Origin: JAGWJU01 sp035533295 | GTDB taxonomy: Bacteria; Elusimicrobiota; Elusimicrobia; UBA1565; UBA9628 | DNA: 64,000 bases | NCBI GenBank assembly: GCA_035533295.1 | Contig: DATLUA010000046.1 | Location: 1 to 64,000, forward strand | Reading direction: 5' to 3' | Shown: positions 33,464 through 42,915 of the stretch, piece by piece | Position numbering within the stretch: the first letter of the stretch is position 1 | Layout: each line of letters opens with the position of its first letter | The notes under the pieces: generated by a model | Databases searched by the model: none | The model's input: only the letters and a program-made list of their open reading frames with translations | Told to the model about the DNA's origin: nothing | Made by a program: the position numbers and the translations under genes

Positions 33464-34204
33464 GTGAACGCGCAGATGGGTCACATAGGCCTCGGAGCCG
33501 CCTTCATCGCCGGAGTCGCGTCGTTCCTCTCTCCTTGCGTTTTACCCCTCATTCCAGGATATCTTTCGCTTATGTCGGGTCTTTCGTTGGAAGACTTGGC
33601 GCGCGACTCCAGCCGGGGCCAAGTCGCGGCGAAAGCGGGCTTAGGCTCGCTTTTTTTTGTTCTTGGCTTCACATTGGTTTTTACGCTTTTAGGCGCATCC
33701 GCTTCAAGCGTCGGGAGCTTCCTCGTTTCCGCTCTTCCCGCGTTGGACAAGGCCGCAGGAGTCCTCATCATTCTCTTCGGGCTTCATATTATGGGCGTCC
33801 TGCCCATCAAGTGGCTCTATTATGAAAGGCGCTTTTCCTCGCGCGGGATTGCGCCGGGCTACGTGGGATCTTTCCTGATGGGCCTAGCCTTCGCGTTTGG
33901 GTGGACGCCCTGCATCGGGCCGATTCTGGGCGCGATTTTGGCCTTAGCCGCGACCCAGAAAACCGCGGCGCAAGGAATGGCGTTGTTGTGCGTCTATTCC
34001 TTGGGTCTGGGCGTCCCTTTTATCGCCTCGGCTTTCGGAATGAATATCTTTCTGCAGTTTTTCGCCCGCTACAAGCGTTACATCCGCTGGGGCGAAGTCT
34101 TGGCCGGGGCTTTCCTGGTGTTCATGGGCATTTTGGTCTTTTCCCGGCATCTGGGGCTCATCAGCCGGTATCTCCCGCAGTCATTTTTTCGCTTCGCGTT
34201 ATGA
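33464..34204 (+). CDS. ccdA: Cytochrome c biogenesis protein CcdA (DsbD membrane-domain family)
   Basis: The 246-residue membrane protein has the CcdA marks: SFLSPCVLPLIPGYLSLMSG with the first reactive Cys, and GWTPCIGPILG with the second. CcdA passes electrons from cytoplasmic thioredoxin across the membrane to periplasmic thiol proteins. The start is GTG 33464 or ATG 33476; the -10 box favours the first. Its stop overlaps the thioredoxin-like gene (ATGA), its natural partner. Confidence 0.9.
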   Translation: MNAQMGHIGLGAAFIAGVASFLSPCVLPLIPGYLSLMSGLSLEDLARDSSRGQVAAKAGLGSLFFVLGFTLVFTLLGASASSVGSFLVSALPALDKAAGVLIILFGLHIMGVLPIKWLYYERRFSSRGIAPGYVGSFLMGLAFAFGWTPCIGPILGAILALAATQKTAAQGMALLCVYSLGLGVPFIASAFGMNIFLQFFARYKRYIRWGEVLAGAFLVFMGILVFSRHLGLISRYLPQSFFRFAL

Positions 34205-34743
34205 GCCTGCACGAAGGGCGCTCTTCTGGGGGAAAGAAATTATTCGCGGTGCTGGCCCTGGCCGGCCTAGGCGCGCTGCTTTATTTTTTGGTCCCAGCGA
34301 ATTCTTGGCGCGCACAGAGCGAGCAGCCCATCGAGGCGCCTAACTTCACTTTGATGGACATCAGCGGCCGAAGGGTGTCTCTCTCTCAATACCGGGGCCG
34401 CGTGGTGTTTATTGATTTCTGGGCGACATGGTGCGGCCCGTGCCAGGAGGAGATTCCCGACCTCATCACGCTTTATAACCGCTTCAAGGACAAGGGTTTC
34501 GTCATTCTGGGCGTGGCCATGGATTCATTGGGCGCGCGCGCGGTCGTGCCCTTCGTGGAGCAGGCCCATATCCCTTACCCCATACTGCTCGCCAACGGCG
34601 GAGAGCCGCCGGTCGGCTACCCCGTCCCCGGATTTCCTACGGGCTTTTTAATCGACGCCAAGGGCCGCATGCTGGCGCGCTATTTGGGCCCGCAATCCGC
34701 CGATGACTTGTCCCAGGATGTCGAGGCCGCGCTCAAGGATTAG
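34201..34743 (+). CDS. Membrane-anchored TlpA/ResA-like thioredoxin
   Basis: From ATG 34201 the protein has 180 residues: a short cytoplasmic start, one membrane anchor (residues 14-31) and a thioredoxin-fold domain with the redox motif WCGPC (77-81) and the cis-Pro region GFPTGFLID. Such proteins reduce disulfides in the periplasm, for example on apocytochrome c, using electrons from CcdA. The reading frame stays open upstream inside ccdA but has no reason to be used. Confidence 0.9.
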   Translation: MSLHEGRSSGGKKLFAVLALAGLGALLYFLVPANSWRAQSEQPIEAPNFTLMDISGRRVSLSQYRGRVVFIDFWATWCGPCQEEIPDLITLYNRFKDKGFVILGVAMDSLGARAVVPFVEQAHIPYPILLANGGEPPVGYPVPGFPTGFLIDAKGRMLARYLGPQSADDLSQDVEAALKD

Positions 34744-35551
34744 GGCTTTCGTTTTAGCTTGCGCGGCCTTCGGAGCTTTCGCCGCGCAAGCACGGGCTTA
34801 CGATGTCTTTCCTTTGACCCGGGTTTTCCGGCCTTTGTTAGCCGATCCTCGGGAAATCCAATTGAGCGCGTCCTATTACCGTTTGCAGGGCCATAACGAC
34901 GCCGACGTCGCTTTGGGGCATAGCTGGGGCATGGCGCGTTGGGCAAGCGCCAACGGATCATGGCTTTTGCAGTGGGACATCGAGGGCATGGCTTACTCAC
35001 GGTTCCAGGTTAGCGGCGGCGTCAATAAATTCGAGACCGTGGATTTTTTTGCCAATCTTCCCCTTGAAGTCAAGCACGGCGCCTGGGCGGGCAAGTTTTA
35101 TCTCTACCACGAGAGCTCCCATTTAGGCGACGATTACATCAGGGACACGGGAAACACCGGATTTCGCTACAGCGTCGAAGGCGTGCGCGCGGTCGTTTCG
35201 GACGATATCTTTCCGCATCTGCGTATCTATGGCGGCGGCGACTATCTTTTCCATTCCATTCCCACGCCCCAGCGGGGAACGCTCCAGGGCGGATTCGAAA
35301 TCACCGGTCCGGACTTCCAGTGGCGCTGGTTTTACTCGGTGCGGCCCTACTTGGCCGAAGACGTGCAGTCACACGCCAACGTGCAGTGGAACGTGAACTC
35401 CAACAGCGTGCTTGGGCTGAGGTTCGACTTTCCTAACACGACTCGGGCCATGCGCGCCTCTATCGGCTACTTCGCGGGCCATTCGCCTTACGGCCAGTTC
35501 TATTCCCTGCCCGAGCATTACGCTTACGTCGGTTTGGGTTTCGACCTGTAA
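34718..35551 (+). CDS. DUF1207-like outer-membrane protein
   Basis: The protein (277 residues from ATG 34718; ATG 34703 also in frame) has a signal peptide ending AAQARA. It then has VFPLTRVFRPLLADPREIQL, which resembles the start of the DUF1207 family, and alternating amphipathic strands up to a final G-L-G-F-D-L with a terminal hydrophobic residue. This looks like an outer-membrane beta-barrel. It overlaps the thioredoxin-like gene by 26 bases. The function is unknown. Confidence 0.65.
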   Translation: MSRPRSRIRAFVLACAAFGAFAAQARAYDVFPLTRVFRPLLADPREIQLSASYYRLQGHNDADVALGHSWGMARWASANGSWLLQWDIEGMAYSRFQVSGGVNKFETVDFFANLPLEVKHGAWAGKFYLYHESSHLGDDYIRDTGNTGFRYSVEGVRAVVSDDIFPHLRIYGGGDYLFHSIPTPQRGTLQGGFEITGPDFQWRWFYSVRPYLAEDVQSHANVQWNVNSNSVLGLRFDFPNTTRAMRASIGYFAGHSPYGQFYSLPEHYAYVGLGFDL

Positions 35552-35593
35552 GCTCGTTCGGTAGCCGCAGGCATGAGTACCGCGCCGCGAATC

Positions 35594-35602
35594 TGCTAAA
35601 AT
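35594..35602 (+). promoter_or_regulatory. Extended -10 element of mutS-mutL, placed for leaderless transcription
   Basis: TGCTAAAAT (TGn plus TAAAAT) ends 7 bases before the mutS ATG at 35610, and no ribosome site is visible between them. Confidence 0.5.
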
Positions 35603-35609
35603 CGTTACT

Positions 35610-38216
35610 ATGAGTCTTTCGACGGAAACTATGCCCGACACGCCGGTCATGCGCCAGTACCGGGAGCTGAAGGACCGGCATCCCGAGAGCGTTTTGTTTT
35701 TTCGCTTGGGCGATTTCTACGAGATGTTCGGGGACGACGCCCGGTTGGCAGCACCCATTCTAGGGCTGGTCCTGACCTCGCGTCAGGGCGTGCCCATGTG
35801 CGGCGTCCCTTGGCATAACAAAGGGCACTATATCGCCAAGCTTTTGCGGGCTGGCCGTAAGGTCGCCGTGGCCGAGCAGGTGGAGGGCGGCGACGCATCC
35901 AAGAAAATTTTTAAGCGAGAGGTCGTCCGGGTCGTTACTCCCGGAACCGTCATCGAGGACGATTTGCTGGAACCCTCTTCGGCGAATTTTCTGGCGGCCA
36001 TCGAGCGGGACCTGGTGGGCTGGGGCTTGGCCTGCCTGGACGTATCCACGGGCGAATTTTGGGCGGCGCAGTCATTCAATGACCGCGGCGAGCGCCGGCT
36101 TTCGGAGCTTTTGGCCCGCGCCAGGCCTAGTGAAATCCTCATCGGCCCTGGAGCGCGGCATGAATCGGCGTCCGATGATGCGCGGCTGGCGCCGGCTTCC
36201 GCGACCGTTTATGATCCGCCTCTGGAAAAAGCGGAGCCGGAATGGACGCAGGAATCCTTGTGGGCCAATCATCCGCTGGCCCGCCGGGCAGCGCTCAAGT
36301 GCCGCGCCTACGTCAAAGAGGCGCGGCTGCATCTGCGAGAACTGCCGGCTCCGGTTTACCGCGAGGCTGCCGAGGAAATGGCGCTGGATGAGACGGCCAT
36401 ACGGACCTTGGAACTCGTCGAGTCTTCGTCCGGCGAGCGCGCACCGAGCCTATGGAGTCTGCTGGACCGCGCGAGCACGGCCATGGGCAGTCGAAAAATA
36501 AAGGAATGGATTTTTAGGCCCAGCTTGGATCTGCCGGAAATAGAGTTTAGGCAGCAGGCGGTGGAGGAGCTTTCCGAAAGCCACCAAGCCCGGGCGCAAA
36601 TCGCGGCGATTTTGCGCGAGATTTCAGATTTGCCGCGCCTTATCAACCGCCTGGGCACGCGCGAAGCCGGGCCTCGGGACTTGGCCGGCCTGCGGGACTC
36701 TCTCGATCGTTTTCCCGAAGTGGACGGCTGGCTCCGCGGCATGGGAGAGCATTCGGCGTTCTCAAACCTGCTGGCGCGGTGGAAAGAGCCCGCCCGGCAG
36801 CTCTGCCGCTGCGCGCAGATGTTGGATCGGGAGCTGGCCGAGGAGCCGCCGATCAAGCTTTCGGACGGAGGACTCATTAAAACCGGCGTCCATGCCGAAC
36901 TTGACGAACTGCGCGCCCTGAAATCCGACGGCAACCGCTTCCTTGAAGAACTCGAGGCCAAAGAGCGCGAGGAGACCGGCATCTCTTCGCTCAAGGCCGG
37001 CTACAACTCGATTTTCGGCTACTACTTTGAGGTGACCAAGGCCCGTCAGGCCAAGGTGCCGCCCCGCTACGTTCGCAAGCAAACGCTGACCAACGCCGAG
37101 CGCTACATCACGCCCGAATTGAAGGAATTGGAAAACAAGATTTTGGGCGCCGAGGAAAAAATCACCCGCTTGGAAGCGAGGCTGTTTGAGGACTTGCGCA
37201 AGCGGGCGTCCGCCTATCACGAATCTGTCTTGGCCGCCGCCGCCGCGATTTCGGAATTGGACGCTCTTGCGGCTTTGGCCGAGGTCGCCTGCCTTCACGG
37301 GTTCGTCAAGCCCACGGTTGATTTGTCCCATGATTTTGAAATAGAAGACGGCCGTCACCCGGTCTTGGCCGCGCTTCTTCCCGCCGGGGAATTTGTCCCT
37401 AATTCCATCAGCCTCAACGGGCGAGAGCCGCAGATCGCCATTCTGACCGGACCGAACATGGCCGGGAAATCCACATATCTCCGGCAAAACGCGCTTATCG
37501 CGCTCATGGCGCAGATAGGCTCCTTTGTCCCCGCCAAGTCCGCCAAAATCGGCATGGTCGACCGCATCCTAACCCGCATCGGCGCCCAAGACGCCATCGC
37601 CAAAGGGGATTCCACCTTCATGGTCGAGATGAAAGAGACGGCGCACATCTTGAAAAGCGCCACCGCGCGAAGCCTCCTTATTTTGGACGAAGTCGGCCGC
37701 GGAACCTCCACGTTCGACGGCATCTCCATCGCCTGGGCGGTTCTGGAGCATTTAAACGGCGCCTACCGCTCCGAAGATGCCGAGGGAGCGCGCGGCCCGC
37801 GAGTTCTCTTCGCCACGCACTATTTCGAATTGACCGAGTTGGCCAGGCTGCTGGAAGGAGCGGCGAACTTCAACGTCGAGGTCAAGGAGTGGACCAATTC
37901 CAAAGGGCAGGCCGAAGTCGTGTTCCTGCATAAAATCTCTTCCGGGCCGGCGGATCGTTCCTACGGCATTCACGTCGCCGCCTTGGCGGGGCTCCCGCCG
38001 CAAGTGGTGGCTCGTGCTCATGAAATACTGGAACGTCTTGAGACTGAGTCGGCTTCCGGTAAAATTTTTGGTTCAGCGGGAGCGCCGGTGCAGGCCGAGT
38101 TGCCGCTGTTCGGAGGCAATTCCGTCCTTGAGGCGCTGCGGTTTCTCGATCCGGAGCGGATGACGCCTCTGGAGGCCCTGTCCGCCCTCCAAGAGCTCAA
38201 AAAACGCTTGTCTTAG
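35610..38216 (+). CDS. mutS: DNA mismatch repair protein MutS
   Basis: The 868-residue protein has the mismatch-binding motif F-Y-E in FFRLGDFYEMFGDDA, the connector, lever and clamp domains, and the ABC ATPase with Walker A GPNMAGKST (near residue 614), Walker B ILDEVGRGTSTFDG and ATHYFELTEL. It recognises base mismatches and short loops and recruits MutL. mutL follows after 4 bases. A further in-frame ATG (codon 8) is possible. Confidence 0.97.
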   Translation: MSLSTETMPDTPVMRQYRELKDRHPESVLFFRLGDFYEMFGDDARLAAPILGLVLTSRQGVPMCGVPWHNKGHYIAKLLRAGRKVAVAEQVEGGDASKKIFKREVVRVVTPGTVIEDDLLEPSSANFLAAIERDLVGWGLACLDVSTGEFWAAQSFNDRGERRLSELLARARPSEILIGPGARHESASDDARLAPASATVYDPPLEKAEPEWTQESLWANHPLARRAALKCRAYVKEARLHLRELPAPVYREAAEEMALDETAIRTLELVESSSGERAPSLWSLLDRASTAMGSRKIKEWIFRPSLDLPEIEFRQQAVEELSESHQARAQIAAILREISDLPRLINRLGTREAGPRDLAGLRDSLDRFPEVDGWLRGMGEHSAFSNLLARWKEPARQLCRCAQMLDRELAEEPPIKLSDGGLIKTGVHAELDELRALKSDGNRFLEELEAKEREETGISSLKAGYNSIFGYYFEVTKARQAKVPPRYVRKQTLTNAERYITPELKELENKILGAEEKITRLEARLFEDLRKRASAYHESVLAAAAAISELDALAALAEVACLHGFVKPTVDLSHDFEIEDGRHPVLAALLPAGEFVPNSISLNGREPQIAILTGPNMAGKSTYLRQNALIALMAQIGSFVPAKSAKIGMVDRILTRIGAQDAIAKGDSTFMVEMKETAHILKSATARSLLILDEVGRGTSTFDGISIAWAVLEHLNGAYRSEDAEGARGPRVLFATHYFELTELARLLEGAANFNVEVKEWTNSKGQAEVVFLHKISSGPADRSYGIHVAALAGLPPQVVARAHEILERLETESASGKIFGSAGAPVQAELPLFGGNSVLEALRFLDPERMTPLEALSALQELKKRLS

Positions 38217-38220
38217 ACCG

Positions 38221-39990
38221 ATGCCTAAAATTTCACTTCTGTCCCCCGAGGTCTTTAGCCGCATCGCCGCGGGTGAAGTTGTTGAAAATCCCGCCGCGGT
38301 CTTAAAGGAGCTTATTGAGAACGCGCTCGACGCTGGCGCCGCGGCGGTTAACGTGGAGATATCGGGCGGCGGCAAGGGGCTCATCCGCGTCAATGACGAC
38401 GGCTGCGGGATGGACCCGGAGGATATGGCGCTCTGCCTCAAGCGCCATGCCACCAGTAAAATCGCCGCCTTCAGCGACTTGGAGAGCTTGGCGACCTACG
38501 GCTTTCGCGGCGAGGCTCTCTACGCGGCCGCGAGCGTGTCCCGGCTTTCGATCACGAGTCGGACGGCGCGCGGACAAGGCTGGCGACTGGAAACCAAAGC
38601 CGGCGACATCGTGTTCTCGGGGCCCGCTTCCTCGGCGCAGGGCACGACCGTAGAGATTCGCGATCTGTTCTACAACACGCCCGCGCGCCTTAAATTCCTC
38701 AAGTCCGATGAGACCGAGCGCGCGCGGATGACGGCGGTCGTGGAGGAAGCGGCTCTGGCGAATCCCGCCGTCCATTTCACCATCAAGTCCGAAGGCCGGG
38801 AGAGGCTCAATTTTCCCGCCTTGAGGGGATCGGGGGCGGCGCAGGAACGGCTTGCGGCCGTCTTAGGCGACGAACTGGCGCGCAATCTCGTTCCCACTGC
38901 GGCCGACCGGCCGGAGATGAAGGCTCTTTTGTTCGTATCTCCTCCCGAGCACTTGGCATCCTCGCGGAAGTTCCAATGGTGGTTCGTCAATCGTCGGCCG
39001 GTCGAGTCGCGCCTTTTGCAGCAGGCGCTTTATCATGCTTTCCGGGAATCTCGCGGCGCGCGCCATCCGGTCGCGGCCGCTTTCTTGGAGCTGCCCGCCG
39101 CCGCTTTTGACGTGAACGTCCATCCCGCCAAGCGGGAAATCCGCTTCAAAGCGGACCGGGAGGTTTTCGATCTCGTTTCCGGCCTTGTCGCCAAGGCGGC
39201 GGCCAGGCAAAGCGCGCCGCCGCTGCTCAATTTTCCGCGCCGCGGTGCGGATGCGGATTCGGCGCTCGTTTCGGAAGCTGATGCGCCTTATCGCGCGGGG
39301 ATATTGGCGCCGAATCTGTCCACGAGTGAGGCATTCTTAGATTTGCGGGCTGAGCATCCGGCGAATTCGTTCGTTCCCAGAGAAGGGTTGCCGCGGTGGT
39401 TCCATTCGCCTTACCGCTACCTGGGGCAAATCGAGAAAAGTTACCTGGTCTTCGAATCCGACGGCGGCATCACTGTTGTGGATCAGCACGCGGCGCAGGA
39501 GCGGATTTTGTTTGAGAAATACGCCGCCGAGGTTGCCGATGGCAATGTCCGCGTCCAAAGGCTGATGCTGCCGATGTCCCTAGAACTGCCCGCGTCGCGG
39601 ATCGCGGAAATACTGAGCCACCGGGAGCGCCTGCATGAAATTGGGTTCGAGATGGAGCCTTTCGGCAAGACCATGCTCAATGTCGTGGCGGTTCCGGCCT
39701 TGTTCGAGAAAGCCGCGGACTTGAAGGACATGATCGGTCGGCTGCTTGATTTTCACGGCGATCCGCGCGCCGCGGCGCGGGAGTCGCGCCACGAGGCGGT
39801 GGCCATGATCGCCTGCAAGGCCGCGGTCAAGGCGCATGACGCGCTCTCCGAGAAAGAAGCCATGCGGCTTTTGGAGGACTTGAAGGATTGCCGGGAGCCG
39901 GCCTGCCCGCACGGCCGGCCCGCCCTTCTGGCGCTTGACCGGCAAGAACTGGCCCGGCGCTTTTCCCGGCCAGGCGCCCCGCCGATTTAG
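38221..39990 (+). CDS. mutL: DNA mismatch repair endonuclease MutL
   Basis: The 589-residue protein has the GHKL ATPase (IAAGEVVENP, ELIENALDAGA, YGFRGEAL) and FDVNVHPAKREIRF. The C-terminal dimer domain carries the endonuclease metal motif DQHAAQERILFE and the zinc-site end C-P-H-G-R-P. This is the nicking type of MutL used by bacteria that lack MutH. Together with mutS it makes a complete mismatch repair core. Confidence 0.96.
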   Translation: MPKISLLSPEVFSRIAAGEVVENPAAVLKELIENALDAGAAAVNVEISGGGKGLIRVNDDGCGMDPEDMALCLKRHATSKIAAFSDLESLATYGFRGEALYAAASVSRLSITSRTARGQGWRLETKAGDIVFSGPASSAQGTTVEIRDLFYNTPARLKFLKSDETERARMTAVVEEAALANPAVHFTIKSEGRERLNFPALRGSGAAQERLAAVLGDELARNLVPTAADRPEMKALLFVSPPEHLASSRKFQWWFVNRRPVESRLLQQALYHAFRESRGARHPVAAAFLELPAAAFDVNVHPAKREIRFKADREVFDLVSGLVAKAAARQSAPPLLNFPRRGADADSALVSEADAPYRAGILAPNLSTSEAFLDLRAEHPANSFVPREGLPRWFHSPYRYLGQIEKSYLVFESDGGITVVDQHAAQERILFEKYAAEVADGNVRVQRLMLPMSLELPASRIAEILSHRERLHEIGFEMEPFGKTMLNVVAVPALFEKAADLKDMIGRLLDFHGDPRAAARESRHEAVAMIACKAAVKAHDALSEKEAMRLLEDLKDCREPACPHGRPALLALDRQELARRFSRPGAPPI

Positions 39991-40043
39991 GCCCCTTCTC
40001 CTTCCTTAAAGTAGCGTCTAAAGACGCAACGCCTCCGCCCCAT

Positions 40044-40072
40044 TGCGCCGCCGTCGGACGCGGGCTATACTA
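40044..40072 (+). promoter_or_regulatory. Promoter of the C39-like peptidase gene
   Basis: TTGCGC (40044-40049) and TATACT (40067-40072) are 17 bases apart. Transcription would start near 40079, about 12 bases before the ATG at 40091. Confidence 0.5.
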
Positions 40073-40090
40073 CCGCCGGGTTTTCCGCTT

Positions 40091-41626
40091 ATGCTTCGAA
40101 GAACGGTTTTTCTCGCGCTGTGCGCGGCTATGGCCTTTTCCGCGTCTGCGTCCGCTCAAGAGCCGGTTTTGTCCCTGCCCCTGAGCGCCTCCGATGTCCC
40201 GACCGCGCAAAAGCTGGTCTTTACTTACCCATGCGCGTTCGCTTACGCGGACGGCAAGCTCTACGAAGCCAAGGTCGCGCGCCATGTCTGCGACTATATG
40301 CACGCCTCGCTGCAGGACGCGGCACGGACCTTTAATTCCCTTCCAACTTTGGCCGCCCAGAAGGAAATGCTGCAATCGGTGACGCGCGTGGCCGACGCGG
40401 ACTACGCCCAGTATATGAAAGGGAAGGCCGCTCTGCTCGCGGAGACGGATCCGGCGCTGATCTCCAACCGCCTGCCGCCGATGAAGGCGATGCTCGACAT
40501 CGAGAGCCTGCGCCGACTGATCGAATCCCAGGGCGTGCAGATTTCCACGCCCTTCTTGTGGCCTGCGCCGCCGGCCTATATGCAAAAATCCTACCTCGAT
40601 CCCGAGGCCGGCAAGTTCAAGGAGAGTTGGAATCCCTACGTCGGCGACTTTGTCAGGCGGGACGAAACCTTGGTCGCCAAGTCGCGCGAGTTTGAGTCGG
40701 AACTCATCCGGCGAACCGACAAGGCGGCGGAGGGCCGGCTGCGCGCGAGCCTGCTGGCCAAGGCCGTGAATGAGGGCCTTAGCCCCAGAGCCGCGGCCGC
40801 CGCTCTGACGCACCTTTTCGACGGCAGCGGAGGCGCCGCCCAAGCTTCTTCCGCGGGGGCGGATCCCGTCGCCGCGCCCTCCGGGCTGGCGAGATGGACG
40901 GCGCCTTTCAAGGGCCGCCTGGGTCTTCCCGCCTCGCTGCCTCCTCCCGTTCCCAATGACGGCGTCCAGGATGCCAAGCGCGGCTATTTCGCGCGCGGCA
41001 GCGAGGCGGGCTTAAAGCGCATCGATGACGACGCCAAGATTGCCGTCTGGCACGCGCTGGGTTGGAGCCAGACTCTTGGCGATCCGGCCGCGGCGGTGCC
41101 CTACATCATCGTGCAAAAAGGTCCCACTTGCGCCATCGGCGCCCAATACGAGGCTCTGCGCGCTCGCGGCGTCAGCATCGGCATCAAGCCCCTGGTCCAG
41201 GAGGCCTTGGACAAGGGCTACTACGCCGAGTACGGCCTTGCCTCGGGTTTTCGCGCCGGCGGCACCTTCATCGCCGATAGCAACGCTCTTTTGCGCGATC
41301 ACCAAGTGCCCAGCCGGCTGATCATGAAGGCGACTCCGCGGGATATTGAGATATCCATCGCCGAGGGGCAAGGGGCCCTCGCTGTGGTGCGGGAGCGGGA
41401 ATTCTGGAGCGAGCCCTATCAACCCGAAAGCGCGGCTCACACTATCTACGTCTCCGGCGCGGAAATTGATCCGCAGGGCCGCGTGCTGGGCTACTACGTG
41501 AATGACACGGGCACGGGGGAGGCCATGCGCTACGTCTCAGCGTCCGATTTCAAGAAGGCGTGGACCGGCATCCTGGTAAGCCTCGCGCCGCAAGGCCGGC
41601 GCGATCCGCAAGGCGGCGCGCCGTGA
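40091..41626 (+). CDS. Secreted protein with a C39-like cysteine peptidase domain
   Basis: The 511-residue protein has a signal peptide ending SASAQ (residues 1-20), a helical middle (about 60-290) and a C-terminal domain that looks like a papain-type peptidase. The candidate nucleophile is C347 in QKGPTCAIGAQYEAL, followed by H450 in AAHTIYVSGAEID and N471 or D472 in YYVNDTGTG. This order and spacing fit the C39-like family, whose members cut double-glycine leaders or act as bacteriocin or envelope peptidases. Substrate unknown. Its stop overlaps the start of a lipoprotein gene, a likely partner. Confidence 0.62.
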   Translation: MLRRTVFLALCAAMAFSASASAQEPVLSLPLSASDVPTAQKLVFTYPCAFAYADGKLYEAKVARHVCDYMHASLQDAARTFNSLPTLAAQKEMLQSVTRVADADYAQYMKGKAALLAETDPALISNRLPPMKAMLDIESLRRLIESQGVQISTPFLWPAPPAYMQKSYLDPEAGKFKESWNPYVGDFVRRDETLVAKSREFESELIRRTDKAAEGRLRASLLAKAVNEGLSPRAAAAALTHLFDGSGGAAQASSAGADPVAAPSGLARWTAPFKGRLGLPASLPPPVPNDGVQDAKRGYFARGSEAGLKRIDDDAKIAVWHALGWSQTLGDPAAAVPYIIVQKGPTCAIGAQYEALRARGVSIGIKPLVQEALDKGYYAEYGLASGFRAGGTFIADSNALLRDHQVPSRLIMKATPRDIEISIAEGQGALAVVREREFWSEPYQPESAAHTIYVSGAEIDPQGRVLGYYVNDTGTGEAMRYVSASDFKKAWTGILVSLAPQGRRDPQGGAP

Positions 41627-42225
41627 AGAGGCGGGCGCGAGGCGCGAGCCTTTTCTTCGCGGCGGCCGTCTTGGGCGCCTGCGCGAAAACTGATTGGGTC
41701 GCGCGGCTGCACTCGGAGCCGATGTATCGGCGCGCGAATCAATTGCGCGCCAGCGCCAGCTGCGCGGCGCTAGTGCCGACGGAGTTCGGGCAGATGCTGC
41801 CTGTTCCCATGAAGAGCAGCGGTAGATTTGCCGTCTTGTTTTATCCGTTGGCGTCGTTGCCCGGCCATGTCGAAGCGCTGACTCCTGTCGTGAAGGGCAT
41901 CTTCGGATCGGGGCAAGAAGCTGATTCCTGCGCTAAAATTTCTGCCGTCAAGCTGCGGGCGCTGGGGCCGCCCGTGCCGCCCGTCCTTTCAAACGCCGAT
42001 TACTATCGCCAACAAGAGCGCGCCTTCTCCACGCTAGGTCTCGTCGCCGATGCCTATTGGCGGGGCGGCGAACCAAGCCCCGCGGGGAAAAAACAGGTTG
42101 TTGAATTCGCCCGGGCCTTTTCTGCGGCGGCGGAACCTCCTCTCTTGCCCTATTACTACCGTCTAAACCCCGATTTTTGGAGCTGGCTTGAGAAGCAGGC
42201 TGGCTATTCGATCCCTAAAACCTAG
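41623..42225 (+). CDS. Lipoprotein of unknown function
   Basis: From GTG 41623 the 200-residue protein has a basic start (VKRRARGAS), a hydrophobic stretch and a lipobox L-G-A-C with C20 as the lipidation site. The rest contains no motif recognised. It starts within the stop of the peptidase gene (GTGA), so the two are probably made together. Its stop abuts the stop of queE from the opposite strand with no base between them. Confidence 0.65.
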   Translation: MKRRARGASLFFAAAVLGACAKTDWVARLHSEPMYRRANQLRASASCAALVPTEFGQMLPVPMKSSGRFAVLFYPLASLPGHVEALTPVVKGIFGSGQEADSCAKISAVKLRALGPPVPPVLSNADYYRQQERAFSTLGLVADAYWRGGEPSPAGKKQVVEFARAFSAAAEPPLLPYYYRLNPDFWSWLEKQAGYSIPKT

Positions 42226-42915
42226 CTAAGGCATTCTCCATAGAGGGTGCCATTGCGGAATCAGGCGCACGTCCTTCAAGAGCGCCCGCGCTTGGCGCAG
42301 AAACCCAAGCGCAAGGCGGGGAGGCGCCGGCGCGGTTTTTTCCCGCGCGGTGGCCGGCTGGAGCACGAGCGGAATTCCCGGCGAGGCTTCCTGCATGAGC
42401 CGGATGACCTGCCGCCATTCCGCCGGCGTCGATTCGGACGTCAGGACGACCTTGACGAAGGTTTTTTCCGGAGCGACCTTGAGGAACTCCAAGTGCCGGC
42501 TCCAAAGCTCCTCCTGCGTCGCCGAGGGGAGCTTTACATCCATGGCCACGACGTCGCAAAGCGCGGCGATTTTTTCCAGGGCATGCGGCAGGGTTCCATT
42601 GGTTTCCAAATAGTTTTTGAGCCCGGCGCTTTTGGCCCACCTCATGAGCTCATCCAGCGCCGCGCGATGGACGAGCGGCTCGCCGCCGGTCCAAGAGACG
42701 GCCGCGTGGGCCCGCTCGGAGTTAAGCCGGGAGATGGCGTCCTTGATTTTGTCCAGGCTCCAGGCCTCCCCCGAGTTCATGGGGATGGTGTCCGGCTCGT
42801 CGCAGTAGCTGCAGTGCAGGTTGCAGCCGCCGAAGCGGACGAAAATATGGCGCTGTCCCAGGCAGAGGCCCTCGCCCTGCAGCGATGAGAAAACTTCGAT
42901 GATGCGGGGCTTCAT
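42226..42915 (-). CDS. queE: 7-carboxy-7-deazaguanine synthase QueE
   Basis: The 229-residue radical SAM enzyme starts with RIIEVFSSLQGEG and has the cluster motif C-x3-C-x2-C in CNLHCSYC, WTGGEPLVH and ETNGT. It turns 6-carboxytetrahydropterin into CDG on the way to preQ0 and queuosine. The start at ATG 42915 overlaps the queC stop by four bases. Confidence 0.93.
   Translation of the reverse strand: MKPRIIEVFSSLQGEGLCLGQRHIFVRFGGCNLHCSYCDEPDTIPMNSGEAWSLDKIKDAISRLNSERAHAAVSWTGGEPLVHRAALDELMRWAKSAGLKNYLETNGTLPHALEKIAALCDVVAMDVKLPSATQEELWSRHLEFLKVAPEKTFVKVVLTSESTPAEWRQVIRLMQEASPGIPLVLQPATAREKTAPAPPRLALGFLRQARALLKDVRLIPQWHPLWRMP

Noticed and set aside
33901..34200. An N-terminal extension of the TlpA-like protein
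   Set aside because: The extra 100 codons lie inside ccdA in another frame and look random. The ATG at 34201 gives a proper anchored thioredoxin.
40014..40027. Small hairpin GCGTC-TAAA-GACGC after mutL
   Set aside because: The stem has only five pairs and no T-run, so it is too weak to call a terminator.
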